64,000 bases of DNA from Cubamyces lactineus (taxonomy: Eukaryota > Basidiomycota > Agaricomycetes > Polyporales > Polyporaceae), in contig JACDTU010000034.1 of the NCBI GenBank assembly GCA_022376465.1, forward strand, positions 1 to 64,000, read 5' to 3'. The notes below the pieces were generated by a model. The model was not told where the DNA came from, searched no databases, and saw nothing but the letters and a program-made list of their open reading frames with translations. Of this stretch, positions 11,709 through 22,541 are shown piece after piece. Each line of letters opens with the position of its first letter. Position 1 is the stretch's first letter. Both the position numbers and the translations under genes were made by a program.

Positions 11709-13279
11709 CTAGTCGTCGCCGATTTTGGGGGCCAGGTAGTATCGGATGTGCCCTTGGTTGAAGCCGTACGAGACCTACAAGAGGAAATGACGCGTGTCAG
11801 AACTGGTCGTGTGCGAGCGTCGGAACCCAGACTTACGAGGAGAGGGACGTCGTTGCTCATCATGAGCTGCACCTTCTTCGACAGCGCCGAGCTCTTGGAG
11901 AAGTTGACGAGGTACTTCAGACTGAACGTGAGCGTCACCGCCTGGTTCATCTCAATCCGCACGCCGTCAAAGTCGTCATCGTCATCGTCGCTCTCCGCGT
12001 CCTTCTTCGCCTTCTTCGCAGGCTTGCCAGACTTGCCAGGGGCCTTCTTCCGCTTCTTGCTCGACCCGCTGTCCTCATCCTCGTCCTCGTCCTCATCGTC
12101 GCTGCCCTTCTCCTTCTTGCTCGGCTTGAACTCGCCCGCGTCCTCATCCTCATCGTCACCGTTCATCTCGACGTCCTCGTCCCCGTTCTCCTCCTTCTTC
12201 ACCTTTTCCTTCTTGATCTTCTTCTTGCCGCCCTCACCATCGTCCACCTCGTCCCCACTCGCGCCCTCCTCATCCTCCGGCTCGTCGTCGTCGTCATCCT
12301 TGCGTTTTGACGAGCTGCCCTTCTTCGAAGGCGCCTCTGCCGACTGCTTGAGCAGAATGTTGCCGTTCGCAGACTCGCCATCCGTGACAAAACGGATGCC
12401 CTCCTTGGAGACCTCGATTCGGACCGACTCGCCGAGGTTGGAGAGGTCGCGAACGATACGCGCGAACTCGGCTGAGGGCATCGTGACTGACGCATCGTAC
12501 TCGGTATCTGGGATGCCGAGCGTGTCCGCGTCGATGTCCATCAGCTTCATCTCATATTCCGCGATGCGGTCCGAGTCTACGACATTGTGTCAGATTCTGC
12601 ACGTTCGATAATACTGTGCAGAAACGCACTCTTTCCCTCGTAGGTGAGGGTGAGGATGTCTGCGTCATCGGCGGCTTTGAGGGTGGTGATGTCGTCGTCT
12701 TTCGCGCACTTGACGACCTTTGTGAGGGAGGCGACGTTGACACCGAGAGGCATGGGACGATCACAGCGGTAGCGCTTGAAGCCGGCTGCCTCGAGCTTGA
12801 CTGCGACTAGGGCAACATGGGAGTTATCCATGGCCTGGAGGGTCTACAGGGGGGTGGCATGGTCAGCGTGCTGTAAGGACGCGGAGTCGCGTGGCACGGC
12901 TGCTCTAGAGGCGCGATAGACCTCCTAGTAACGCGTAGCTCAAGACATGCCAGTATGAGATACAGTCGCGAGAATTTGGAAGACGCGTCGAACAAGGGGA
13001 GGATACAATCCACACAAGAGGTAGAGCGCGTGAGAATGACGCACACGTCTCAGCGTGGCGAGTGTGTGTGGCCATGACGCGTAGAGAGTGTAAAGTGCAC
13101 AGCTAGACGCGTACTCACCATGCCCTCTTCATTGCAGTCAAAGTTGGCATCGGAAATGAGCTCCTTGACGGCTGAGGACAGTATGCGTGAGGGTTAGGAC
13201 AAAGTGCGGGACGTGATTGGGGCTGACCATCAAGAAGACGCTTGAGGAGACCTGCTTCGGACAGCTTGGCTTCGAGCAT
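11709..13279 (-). CDS. PCNA: PCNA, DNA sliding clamp, with a ~115-residue charged insertion
   Basis: Five exons (complement): 13228..13279, 13119..13171, 12630..12843, 11837..12576, 11709..11774; 374 residues against the usual 258-261. PCNA is the homotrimeric ring that tethers replicative polymerases and repair factors to DNA. Family motifs are in order: MLEAKL, KELISDANFDC, LQAMDNSHVALV, MPLGVNVASLTKVVKCAKDDD, the interdomain connector MKLMDIDADTLGIPDTEYD, EVSKEGIRF (its Lys lies at residue 164, the modified lysine of other PCNAs), GNILLKQ, LTFSLKYLVNFSKSS, and HIRYYLAPKI near the C-terminus. Between GNILLKQ (ending at residue 184) and VRIEMN (from about 312) lies a run of alternating Asp/Glu and Lys/Arg blocks that replaces a loop of about ten residues. 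It reads as continuous codons with no credible intron. Every splice phase agrees. Intron 12844..13118 is long (275 nt) and contains ACGCGT boxes. Confidence 0.97.
12931..13112. promoter_or_regulatory. Four ACGCGT boxes inside the long second PCNA intron
   Basis: ACGCGT occurs at 12931, 12983, 13077 and 13107, all within the 275-nt intron 12844..13118. This is the MluI cell-cycle box bound by MBF (Mbp1/Swi6-type factors) at S-phase genes in other fungi. Presence is seen directly; enhancer activity is inferred from the matching promoter cluster. Confidence 0.5.
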
Positions 13280-13386
13280 CGCGTATTAGTGATAATCAAG
13301 TGTAAGTGGGGAAGAGGACGCCGAAACAGGCAGACGCGAGAGAGGGTGGAGTACGAGGACGAGGACGAGGAGAGCAAGGGAGAGAG

Positions 13387-13460
13387 ACGCGTGCTCGTTC
13401 AGGCGGAGACACAACCCTAACGCGTCTGTCACACAAGGTCACAGACGCGTCGTCACGCGT
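13387..13460. promoter_or_regulatory. Promoter cluster of four ACGCGT (MCB) boxes upstream of PCNA
   Basis: ACGCGT occurs at 13387, 13420, 13445 and 13455, that is 108-181 bases upstream of the PCNA ATG (13279, - strand). PCNA is a classical MBF target in fungi, so an S-phase promoter is expected. The motif is palindromic, so orientation is not informative. Confidence is high for the sites and moderate for function. Confidence 0.7.
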
Positions 13461-14020
13461 TCTGGCCTCCTCCTCTTGTCACGCCTCCAGCGGCTTTCGT
13501 CCATCGTGCTTTCGTTCATCGACTACGTGTGCACGCTTGCGATACTCAACCTCTAGCCGTTCAGAATATGAGGAGATATATACACCATCCGACGTGCCAA
13601 CTAAGTTAGCACCGTGGAACTAACAATTGCTCCAAGCCTATACTACCACGGAATAACGCTGCACTCATTCCGTGAGTTAGAGCTTTTCCCGGGTGGAGAG
13701 CGGTCCGGAGAGGTGAGACCGTCCGGCTTCAACTCCGTAAACGGTCCTCTCGCTCACACCATTCTAGAGCACAGCTGGTCCGCATGACTAGATAGAAGTA
13801 AATATGCCATTTGCCAGGACAGCAGTGTGCCCATGCAAGCTCAAGTGCCTGGCTTATCTTGCTCCGAGTCTTATCGCACTCGGTGGCTCGGTGACCAACG
13901 CCTCTCGTCCTCGAACTGCATCGACGACTTCTGACTCGTCCAGGCGCGGAAGACATATAACGCCTCTTCCGTACATTTATAAGACCAACATCGCATACTA
14001 AACATACACAGGTAGCAGAC
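13461..14020. other. Divergent intergenic region between PCNA and the amidase gene
   Basis: Some 560 bases beyond the ACGCGT cluster lead to the amidase ATG at 14021 on the + strand. Apart from a TATA-like stretch (ATATATACACC near 13575) I see no gene, repeat or RNA. The amidase promoter probably lies close to its start. Confidence 0.45.
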
Positions 14021-15412
14021 ATGTCCTCCATCCACTCCGTCAAGCGCTCTCAATCCCACCTCGCCTGGGACCACTCGTACGCTCCCATCCGACTCATCCC
14101 ACTCACTCACACTCACCCTATCCCCTTCAGCATCCCACCTACGATCCGTGTCACCTCCGGTAGCACCGTCTCCTTCGACTGCCTCGACGCCTCCAACGGC
14201 CAAATTACCCAAACATCCACCCGCACCTCCCTCGCCTCCCTCGTCTTCGCCCAGCTCGACCAGGTCAACGGCCCCGTCTTCGTCGACGCTGCCACGCCTG
14301 GAGACACCCTCCGCGTCGACGTCCTCGACGTCCAGACGGCTGAATGGGGCTGGACCGCGCTCATCCCTGGCTTCGGCCTCCTCGCGGACGAGTTCCCCGA
14401 GCCCGCGCTGAAGATATGGTCCCTCGAGCGCGCTGGTGAGGGTACCGAGGGAGGGTACGGATACGCGTGGTTCGACAGGGAGAAGGGTATCAGGATCCCA
14501 CTCCGGCCTTTTGCTGGTGAGATGGGCGTCGCCCCAGGCAAGCCTGGCGCGCACTCGACCATCCCGCCCTACGCAACAGGCGGGAACGTAGATACGCGTC
14601 ATCTCAGCAAAGGCGCAACGCTCTACCTCCCCGTCGAAGTCGAAGGGGCGCTGTTCTCCATAGGGGTAAGCGTTCCGATGGTTATACGCTATCAACAAAG
14701 CTGATTTCACTCTCAGGATGGACATGCTGCCCAAGGCGACGGAGGTACGTGCTTGTTGCAATCGCTCAATGACATTTGCCTAACCATATCTTCGCTCGCC
14801 CAGAGGTCTGCGGTATGCCAAGCTTCCTCTGGTACTCATGAGCGATTACTTATACACTACTAAACATCTAGGGACCGCCATCGAAACCCCGATGAACGTA
14901 ACCGTCCGCCTCACCGTCCTCAAAGACAAGCCGTACGTCAAGACGCCCCATTTCACCACCCGCTCGCCACACGCGCACGACGAAGAGTTCTACTGCACGA
15001 CGGGCGTCGACTCCGGTACGTCCGAGCCTCTTCTCGTTCCACCTGCGGTTCGTGAATGGCTCACACACCCGCCTTTGTAGACATACGGGAGGCGACGCGC
15101 GCCGCGGTCAGACACATGATCGCCTTCCTCGTCGCAGAACACGCGCTCTCGCGCGAAGACGCGTACATGCTCTGCAGCGTCGCCGGGGACCTCAGGATGC
15201 ACGAAGTGGTGAGCCGCCGAACATGCCCAAGGACTCCCTGCGCGTGTTGACCACTGCCGTTGCCTGCCAGGTGGATATGCCCAACTACGTGGTAAGCCAC
15301 AATGGGAATTCACAGTGCTATACTGCGAGTCGCGATTGACACGAGGTTTGCTTTGTAGATTGGCATGATGCTGCCAAAGTCGATATTCGTCAACAAAGAT
15401 GAGAGCGGATGA
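14021..15412 (+). CDS. Acetamidase/formamidase (FmdA/AmdA family)
   Basis: Seven exons: 14021..14665, 14717..14744, 14804..14812, 14872..15015, 15081..15208, 15271..15291, 15359..15412; 342 residues. The family hydrolyses formamide or acetamide to ammonia and the acid, normally in the cytosol for nitrogen supply. Diagnostic segments are seen: HLAWDHSYAP at the N-terminus, DVLDVQTAEWGWT, LKIWSLER, and the spliced metal-site region DGHAAQGDGEVCGTAIE, then AVRHMIAFLVAE, EDAYMLCSVAGDLRMHEVV and VDMPNYVIGMMLPKSIF at the end. The DGHAAQ...CGTAIE motif is assembled across three introns and includes a 9-nt exon (AGGTCTGCG) encoding the EVCG turn. All phases agree. Formamide versus acetamide preference cannot be told from sequence. 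Confidence 0.93.
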
Positions 15413-16361
15413 TCGTATGAAGCCTACTTCGTTGTATGATTCCACCAAATTCGGATCAAAATGCTTGAATACTTGAGGTTGCGGCGAGTTCGAACTGTGC
15501 GCTGTGAATTATTTATGGGACAAAAACAGCTCAAGCTTCAGGTGCCCCGAGTTCCGAGTCGCCATCGTCTAGGCTTTCCCGAGCAATTGGTCCTGCATTG
15601 TCGCTAACTCGGTGGCGGGCATGCTACAGGATATCTTCATGCAAGCCGCAAGAGGTGCACGCGGATCGTGAGCCAGCGATGGAACACCCTGTGCACCCCA
15701 TGTGACTGAGTGAATAGCAGTGCTCGCCCAGGTATGTTCGTTATGCCCCTCTGTGAGTACTAGTTGAGTTCACATTCACGACATGAGCCACCCCTCGGTC
15801 TCGAGGAGACAGAACATCGTATGCTTGCACGGGCGGATGACGCTGCATCAGTCGATGCGAATGGATGCCCATTCTGTCCATCGGCGATACTCGGTGGCAT
15901 AGTCGATTCGAAGACTGTGCGACTCGCGCATGCCGCGGACGCACCACATCCTCACCAATACGTCAAACTGCGAGTGAATCGTCAAGTCTATCATTGTGAG
16001 TGGCGGAGCCGTCTTGTTACCAGCCCGAGCGATGTTCGATGCCCGCTCATCCTGCACGATCGCCTCACTTTGCCTCCCAGCAGATATGTATGAATGCACC
16101 GTCGCTGCTCGCTTTCATCCATCCTCCGATCAAAGCGGTAATACTATCAGCGCGGCGGAAGCGGCGGACATGGCAGGTCTACAGGCTACTCGTACGGTCG
16201 CTCATCGTACAGAACAACTTCACGCTAGTCAAGGCGTCTCGGGAAAGGTATATAAATGACCGGGTTTGTCGAACAGGCTTTCCATACACTCGACCTGGCG
16301 GAATCTCCACAAATCGTAACCAGCTACAGCATCTTCTACCAAGGCACCCTCCCCCATCATC
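15413..16361. other. Intergenic region upstream of secreted-family gene Sa
   Basis: About 950 bases without a convincing gene. The right part holds the Sa promoter: a TATATAAA element near 16250, about 110 bases before the ATG. A stretch near 16160-16220 (GGCGGACATGGCAGG and following) resembles one upstream of Sb near 18535-18580, supporting duplication of gene plus promoter. Confidence 0.5.
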
Positions 16362-17321
16362 ATGTTCGTTCCCTACGCTCGCTTTCTTCTCCTACTGGGG
16401 ATCGTCTCTGTCGCCCATGTCGCCACCGCTTCTCACCTCGGGCTGGACCCTGGACAGGAGCACTCCTCGCCCTGCATTGAGCCAAGCGTGTCGGGGGTAA
16501 TCCAGATTCGGGATGCCTCCAACCATAGTATGGCTCCTCTAGGCCTAGTCTCTCGTAAACCTAATATGTACGGTGGAGTGACCATAAGCGGTCGTACCGG
16601 CGAAGGCATGACCGTCAAGTTGAATCACAACTGCAACACGTCCGAACCGTTCCATATCACTCCTGTTGTGCGCATTTCCCTCTCTTTCTTAGTGTGCCAT
16701 CGTGATCGCATGAGCTGATGATGACTACTACGCGCCGCTCATAACAGAATCCCCTCATTGTAGCACGTAAATGTTTAGGCGCGGCAAACCTGGAGCCAGT
16801 ATGCCTGGCGGCCGACTTTGGAGAGCCGGGCCGAGAGAACCACGCTTGGTTCACCCAGACCGAACTCAGTGCGTCTCATCGCATCGACATGTACCGGTCC
16901 TCGTCGGTGTGCCCTACTCCAGCGCCAAACAAGATAGTTAATCACAGTTCGCAGTCCCCCGTGGCCCCAGCCAACGCACGATAATACCGTCTTTAAACCC
17001 CGCGGGTTACATTGCCTGCGCCGAGTGCGTAATCTGGACGCTCCAGAACAATCCTGCTGGCGACGAGCCCTTTCTCCTCGTTCCTTCGTGGGTAAACACC
17101 GATGGCTCTGTCGCACCAAACGTATCACTGCTGTATTTGCGTCCATCGGAAGAGTTGATAATGACGGACGACGTGGAGCACTACCTCAAACGGTACCGTG
17201 GTCGTGTGCAGGTCGTGGTGAGTGACCGGACAGTAGTTCCCCTTGGATCGAGGTTCTGATGCCGCGCAGTTACTGATACGATGATGCGTCTTAGGAGTTT
17301 GTGTTCCTCCCGCAAGATTAA
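16362..17321 (+). CDS. Secreted protein of the five-member VPRGP family (Sa)
   Basis: Four exons: 16362..16667, 16748..16868, 16955..17217, 17295..17321; 238 residues. A signal peptide is clear (MFVPYARFLLLLGIVSVAHV then ATA/SHLG), so the protein is probably exported. After it come SSPCIEPSVSGVIQI and a second conserved Cys in HNCNTSEPF, probably a disulfide. Exon 3 opens with PRGPSQ and contains ECVIWTLQNN and LVPSWVNTDGSVAPNVS; the protein ends EFVFLPQD. The four other members (Sb-Se) share these blocks and the same intron phases (0, 1, 0). I know no function for the family; it has no catalytic signature I can see. TATA about 110 bases upstream. Confidence 0.82.
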
Positions 17322-18732
17322 CACTCGAGGCCTTTCACCGTGACGCGATTAGTAGTACCGTTCTGCCTTTCTGATCGCTGTACGTAGCCGAACGGTGTAT
17401 ATGCAAAGAGAACTATTAGCACTGGCAGTTGAGTGCAGTGTCGGCTCAGAGAGGTGCAGATTGAAGTAGAAGCGGCGATGGATCTAGGATTGATATCAGT
17501 ACTAGTGCTCTACTAATTTCGAATACTCGCAGTCGGGGCGGACGATATGGAATGATACGAATTCATGAAATCGGTAGCCGGACAAGTCGCCGTTCGAGCC
17601 TACAATGATGCGGCATTCAGTGGTGGGGAAGCCGTACATAGTACAACAACGGTAAACAAATACTACGAGTAGTCGGATCGTCAAGCGCCTGCCATTTGCG
17701 CCACTGCCACCACCACGACCAGCGTGGTCATCGGTAGCTCCGACGTCTGATATGAACATGCTGCCCGTAACAACTCCCAGTCTCGTTGGCGGAACTCACA
17801 CCCTGTTGCATCTTCCTGCGCTGTCGTGACAACTCTCCACCATGCTCGGTGCAGTACGGACACTTTCCGAGCTAAGCCTAGGTCATGAGCGTTGATCAAC
17901 AAGAGGATCAGCTATATTCTATCACAGGTGACTCGGAACTATGCATGATTCTCCTTCTCATTCAGCCAGCCGTGGCCCGTATAACTAAAGGCATCCTCAC
18001 ACAGGCGACTCTCCACGAATACTGGCAAGCTTGATGCCAGTGCACGGAACAGAGGAACGCAGTTCATGCACTTGACAGGCATTCTGAGCAAGTATTTTCC
18101 ATATGATGGGATACCTGCAAATGCTCCGACGAAGATTGAGGCGGATTCTCAGTCGTTTATGGAACACCCCGCGCAACTCGGTTAACATCGGTGCGGCGGT
18201 GCCAGGTATGCTCAATGGTAAAGCTGAAGGCACCCCCATCCTGAGCCTAGTAATGGTGCGGGGAACTACACGTGTATGCTGTGTGCGTATATCGAATCAT
18301 CGCCTCCATGCAGGGTTCAGAGTCGCCGAAGAAACGCATGTCAAGCTGTGAGTGTATCATTTCTACGTTTGTGAGTGACCGAAGCCCAGGCTGGCTTTCG
18401 ACCCGAGCAATGGCCCATACTCGCTTGTCGTTCAAGCCTCCGAGCGACCACCTGAATGCAGTGTCGGTATCCGATTGCATGTCTCCTCCGTTGGTGGCGG
18501 TGGTGGTGCCATCGGGTCGTAAGTGGCACAAGTGGCGGACGTGGCAGGCCCTACGGGTTACTCGTAGAATCACTCATCGGAGTCCCGAGGAGCTTCAAGG
18601 CTACGACTCAGAGTATATATGCATGGTATCATCGACCAGGTATTGTGTCTTCGTACTCACAGATAGTACTAGCGAAATCCTCATATCTCACAGCGAGCAG
18701 TGTCCTTAGCCGTCACCAGGTTACCTATCACC
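17322..18732. other. Spacer between Sa and Sb with duplicated flanking sequence
   Basis: About 1.4 kb with no gene I can support. Sequence just after Sa (near 17464, GAAGTAGAAGCGG then TGGATC) recurs just after Sb (near 19754), and the right end resembles the region upstream of Sa and of Sd, so the tandem copies include their flanks. A TATATAT element at about 18613 lies about 115 bases before the Sb start. Confidence 0.5.
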
Positions 18733-19726
18733 ATGCTCGCTCTCCACACTCGTTTTCTCCTTCTACTTGGTATTGCCTCCGTCGCCCACGCGGCCGCCAC
18801 CTCTCACCTTGGAAGCCCCCCCTCCTCCCGACAGGAGCAATCCTCTGCATGCGATGAACAGAGTGCACAGGGGGCAATCATGGTCCTGGATGCCTCCAGC
18901 CGTCGCAGCGGTCCTATAGGCGTGGTCTCCCGCGAACTCGGTAACGAGGGCGTATTGACCATTTTCAACACCGACAATCATGGCAGTATCATACCCGCGG
19001 AGGCCTTGCAGGTCAAGCTGCATCACCACTGCGACCCTACCAAACCGTTCACTATCGAAGCTCTGGTGCGCATTAGCTTCTTTATATGGCTATCGCATCA
19101 CCTAACCGCTACGATTGCGCGCTGATGACAGAACCCCAAGGATACATCTGTTCGAGATGTAGGTGGGGCAGTCGGATACTGGAGCACACCCAATTTTGCA
19201 ACTTCGGACTCACGCCAAACCCACTATGCTTGGATCACTCAAACCGGGCCTGGTGCGTCTTTTCGAACGTGCACGAGTAGTAGTCCTCGTGTGTGGACCC
19301 CGCTGCAACGCTCGCAATCTGACAAGACTATTCGTAGTGCCACGCGGCCCCGTCCAACGCGTGACGAATATATACAGCAACCCTCTGAGAGGCGAGGCCG
19401 AGTCCACGATTTGGACGCTCCAGGAGGGTCAGGAAAGTCCCTGGGGCCCGATTCTCATCCCCTCGTGGGTGAACACCGACAACTCCACTGCCGATCCGTC
19501 GCGCATTTCGTTGGTCTACTCGGCCAGAGCGCGCGGTTTGGCGATGACGGACAACGTGGAAGGCTTCGCTCATGCGGAATATAAATATCGTGATGCGCAG
19601 CCTGTGGTGAGCGGACGGTTTCTATGGGCTGAGGCGAGCTTCCGAGGTTGCTGACATGATTGTCCCCGTCAGGAATTCGTATTCAAATCGTTTGGCCGTG
19701 ACCAGGACCCTTGGGGGTTCTTATAA
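18733..19726 (+). CDS. Secreted protein of the five-member VPRGP family (Sb)
   Basis: Four exons: 18733..19065, 19132..19252, 19338..19606, 19673..19726; 258 residues. The start is the ATG at 18733; an upstream in-frame GTG adds nothing family-like. The signal peptide is MLALHTRFLLLLGIASVAHA with a likely Ala-X-Ala cut. Conserved blocks: SSACDEQSAQGAIMVLD, HHHCDPTKPF (second Cys), HYAWITQTGPVPRGPVQ across the phase-1 intron, ESTIWTLQEG, and IPSWVNTDNS. It is a tandem paralogue of Sa (same strand, 1.4 kb downstream), with a longer last exon ending DQDPWGFL. Function is unknown; expected outside the cell. Confidence 0.82.
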
Positions 19727-20062
19727 CCATCTGGACATATCACCACGGCCCCGCGAAGTAGAAGCGGTGGATCAAGGACTGATACCCGTAGGCCGATACG
19801 AGTGCTTCTTGAAGGGGATGCTAGTATAGGTTGAAGCCGGAGGGGGTGCTACGGAACTGTTTTGTTGGTCAGGATGGATACTTAGTAGCGTCTAAACTTG
19901 TCCGTGATAATCGGAGCGCCAGACTTATCTTGCACCGCAATTCCCACCTTCTCCTCTCAAGATCTCTCCAAGAGACATCCCTCACGTGTGTCCAAAGGCC
20001 CAGCCATAACCCTCAGACTCCAGACGAACATCGTGAACGTGCAACATAGAAATTCTTCGAAT

Positions 20063-21407
20063 ATGACCAAATCGACGCTGCCGCTCGACGTCTTCTTCCA
20101 CATCGCTGAAGAGCTGGAAGACGACCGAACGGCGTTGCGCCATATCGCGCTCACCAACCGTTCTCTCCTCTCCTGCGCTCGCTGCAGCCTGTATAGCAGC
20201 ATCACTCTGTCAGGTACTAGGGGCCTCCTACGCGCAGAGCGTCTCTCAAGGACGCTCCGAGCCGAGCCCAAGCTCGGCGCACTCGTCAAGTCGCTCAGGA
20301 TCTCCAGGCTCATGCGCCAAGACCGATACGACTCGGGCTATTCCTACGGCGTGCCGCTCACACCAGACCTGCTCCCCTTCCACCTCTTGCCGAACTTGAT
20401 CACGCTCAATCTGCATTCGCTCCCGCTCAAGAAGGGGCCGCAAGGGTTCGTCGATCTCGTCACTGTCGCTGGTTCTCTACCACGCCTGGAGGCTCTGCTC
20501 TGCGACGATGTCATGCAAGACGTCCCAGAACCCGAATCTGACATGCACATGCACCTCGGAGTAGGGCCATCGCGGCTCCCTGTGCTACGGGAGCTCGTGG
20601 TCAAAGATGGAGCGTGGGCGCACTGGACACTTGCCATGTACCTCTTGCTGAACCATCGATCGTCCATTGATCAACTTGAACGCATCACCGTCTCGTTTCC
20701 GAGCCGTGCGTCGGCCGACGGCCTCGCGTGGATACCTCTCATCCGCACCGCAGGCCCTCATTTGCGCGTCGTGAACATAGCCATCACAGACGCGTCTGTG
20801 CGAGTCCGGCACGGCAGGGCCTGTTCGAGCACTATCAAAGCTGAACTAGATGCGTATCGTAAGTGTCTACTCGTGTATCTGAGCCTTAAACTTTGCAAAT
20901 CCCGGCCTTCGACCTATAGGAAACGACCACTTGTATGTGATGGACAACCTATCGCGCCTCCCCGCGCTGCAGACACTACAGCTCAAATACTACCCGGACC
21001 CCTCCCTACAAACGGGGCCAGCGCAGTCGGACGGGCCCATCGAAGCGCTATGCGAGGTCCTCGAGCACCCGTCTCCCCCGTGGCCAAGGCTGGAACGCCT
21101 GGAGCTTTGGCTGGTCGATCAAGACGGTACGATGGCCGCCCTGTCGGACGCGCTCTGCACACGTCTCGCACGGGTCATCACCGACAAGACGCGCTACCCG
21201 CGGTTCGCCACGCTCGCGCTGCGCGTCAGCGCCCAGTGCTGGAACGCGAGCGCGGCCGTGTGGTACATGACGCCGATGTCCAGCAAGCCGGAGAGGCTGG
21301 CCGTCGTGGAGCGGTGGAAGCGGGCGTTTGGCGCGGTCGAGAGAGAGCCTGGAGGCGCGGTGCTCGATGTGGCCGTATTGCACGTTTCGAACCATCGCGG
21401 CTGGTAG
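20063..21407 (+). CDS. F-box/LRR-like protein (paralogue 2)
   Basis: Exons 20063..20858 and 20920..21407; 427 residues from the ATG at 20063 (MTKSTLPLDVFFHIAEELED). The second exon is in a different frame from read-through of the first, so the 61-nt GTAAGT...TATAG intron is required; it restores DAYRNDHLYVMDNLSRLPAL. F-box-like start, then LRR-like segments (LGALVKSLRISRL, LPNLITLNLHSLPL), then a conserved C-terminal block (LERLELWLVDQDGTMAALSD, VERWKRAFGAVERE). It belongs with paralogues 1, 3 and 4 and forms the third gene of the Sa-Sb-F-box cassette. Substrate unknown. Confidence 0.82.
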
Positions 21408-22541
21408 AAGGCTTCAAACGCTCTGCGCGGTCGTCTAGGTTCGTGCAGCTCGTGATATACGCCTTCATGTATCCCTACTAAGAAGACATAATCCAGGACC
21501 CTCTCGTCATATCCTCGAACGCTAGCTATTTACGTGGCCGTCCCTGAGGAGAGAGCACGGCCAACGATAGATGTGCAGAACGTGGGCCCAGGGCAACGTC
21601 GTGCCTTTGTATACATGGCAACGTCCTCATTTAGCCGTCCCTCAGGCTCTCCCATTCTCGATACATCCTTCTGCCCTATCCATCGGCTCCGCTTTCGGTG
21701 CCGTACTATCTTACCTCGTCCGCAGCGCCTGTCCAATCGCCCTCTCGAATACGCGCGGTTCACCCGCAGCAGCAACTCTTTTCCGTATCTCAACCTCCAA
21801 CTTCAGCAGCGGCGCAGGTCACAGGCTTCCACAGGGCTAGGCACTGGAGGGGCTTACCGGACACGTAGAGCCAAAAGTCGATGTTCAGGGCTTCGCTCGG
21901 CGCGCGGTCGGAAGGGCCACACAGAAACTTCGTCTAGATGCACTCCAGCAATACTCAAGTAGAATCCGCTCAAAGAACCCCCTTCGGAAGCTGCAGAGAG
22001 GAGGTAGACCCACATTGGTAGCGGCCGGCTGCATTGAAGCGGGCGCCGATACAAGCCTAACGCGGCACCAAGAGAGAATGTGCTAGGGTTATAGCGCAAG
22101 TACCGATCGGCTCTCTGTTTTGATTTAGTTGGGATGGCCCCGCGCTAAGCCGCGACCCCTTTGGTTGTATTATGCCACTTCCACATGAATGAAGATCGAG
22201 GATTTCATTGTCTTCAGCGTGGCCGTACTCACCCTTGGTTGAGTTCAAGTTGTTCTAGCAGGAGCCCACATTGACACCCGTGTCCGAGTGCAACCTCCGT
22301 CGATCGCGTCGCTGGCGGATTGGTGTGGACGATGTCTTACCCCGTTTGAAGTACGCTGGCCATAATATCGGACGGCCGTGCCACCATACTTACCTCTGGT
22401 CCCCGCTCATCCTCACCTAGCGCGCAGCTGTCCGGCAGTTGCCGCAACACCATTGACGGGGCGTACTACCGCAGCACAACTACGCCCTCCTCAGACCGCA
22501 ACTTCCCACTCCAGCCTGTGTATCCCGTTCCCACTGCCCAT
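21408..22541. other. Intergenic region, no gene identified
   Basis: About 1.1 kb between F-box paralogue 2 and the beta-trefoil-like gene. Frames here are short and lack family motifs. The right end is pyrimidine-rich before the ATG at 22542, as usual for fungal leaders. Confidence 0.4.

Noticed and set aside
11589..12611. Long Ser-rich frame on the + strand across PCNA
   Set aside because: It is the antisense shadow of the Asp/Glu/Lys-rich insertion (GAC/GAG/AAG read backwards gives Ser/Leu/Phe). The - strand PCNA model is complete and in phase.
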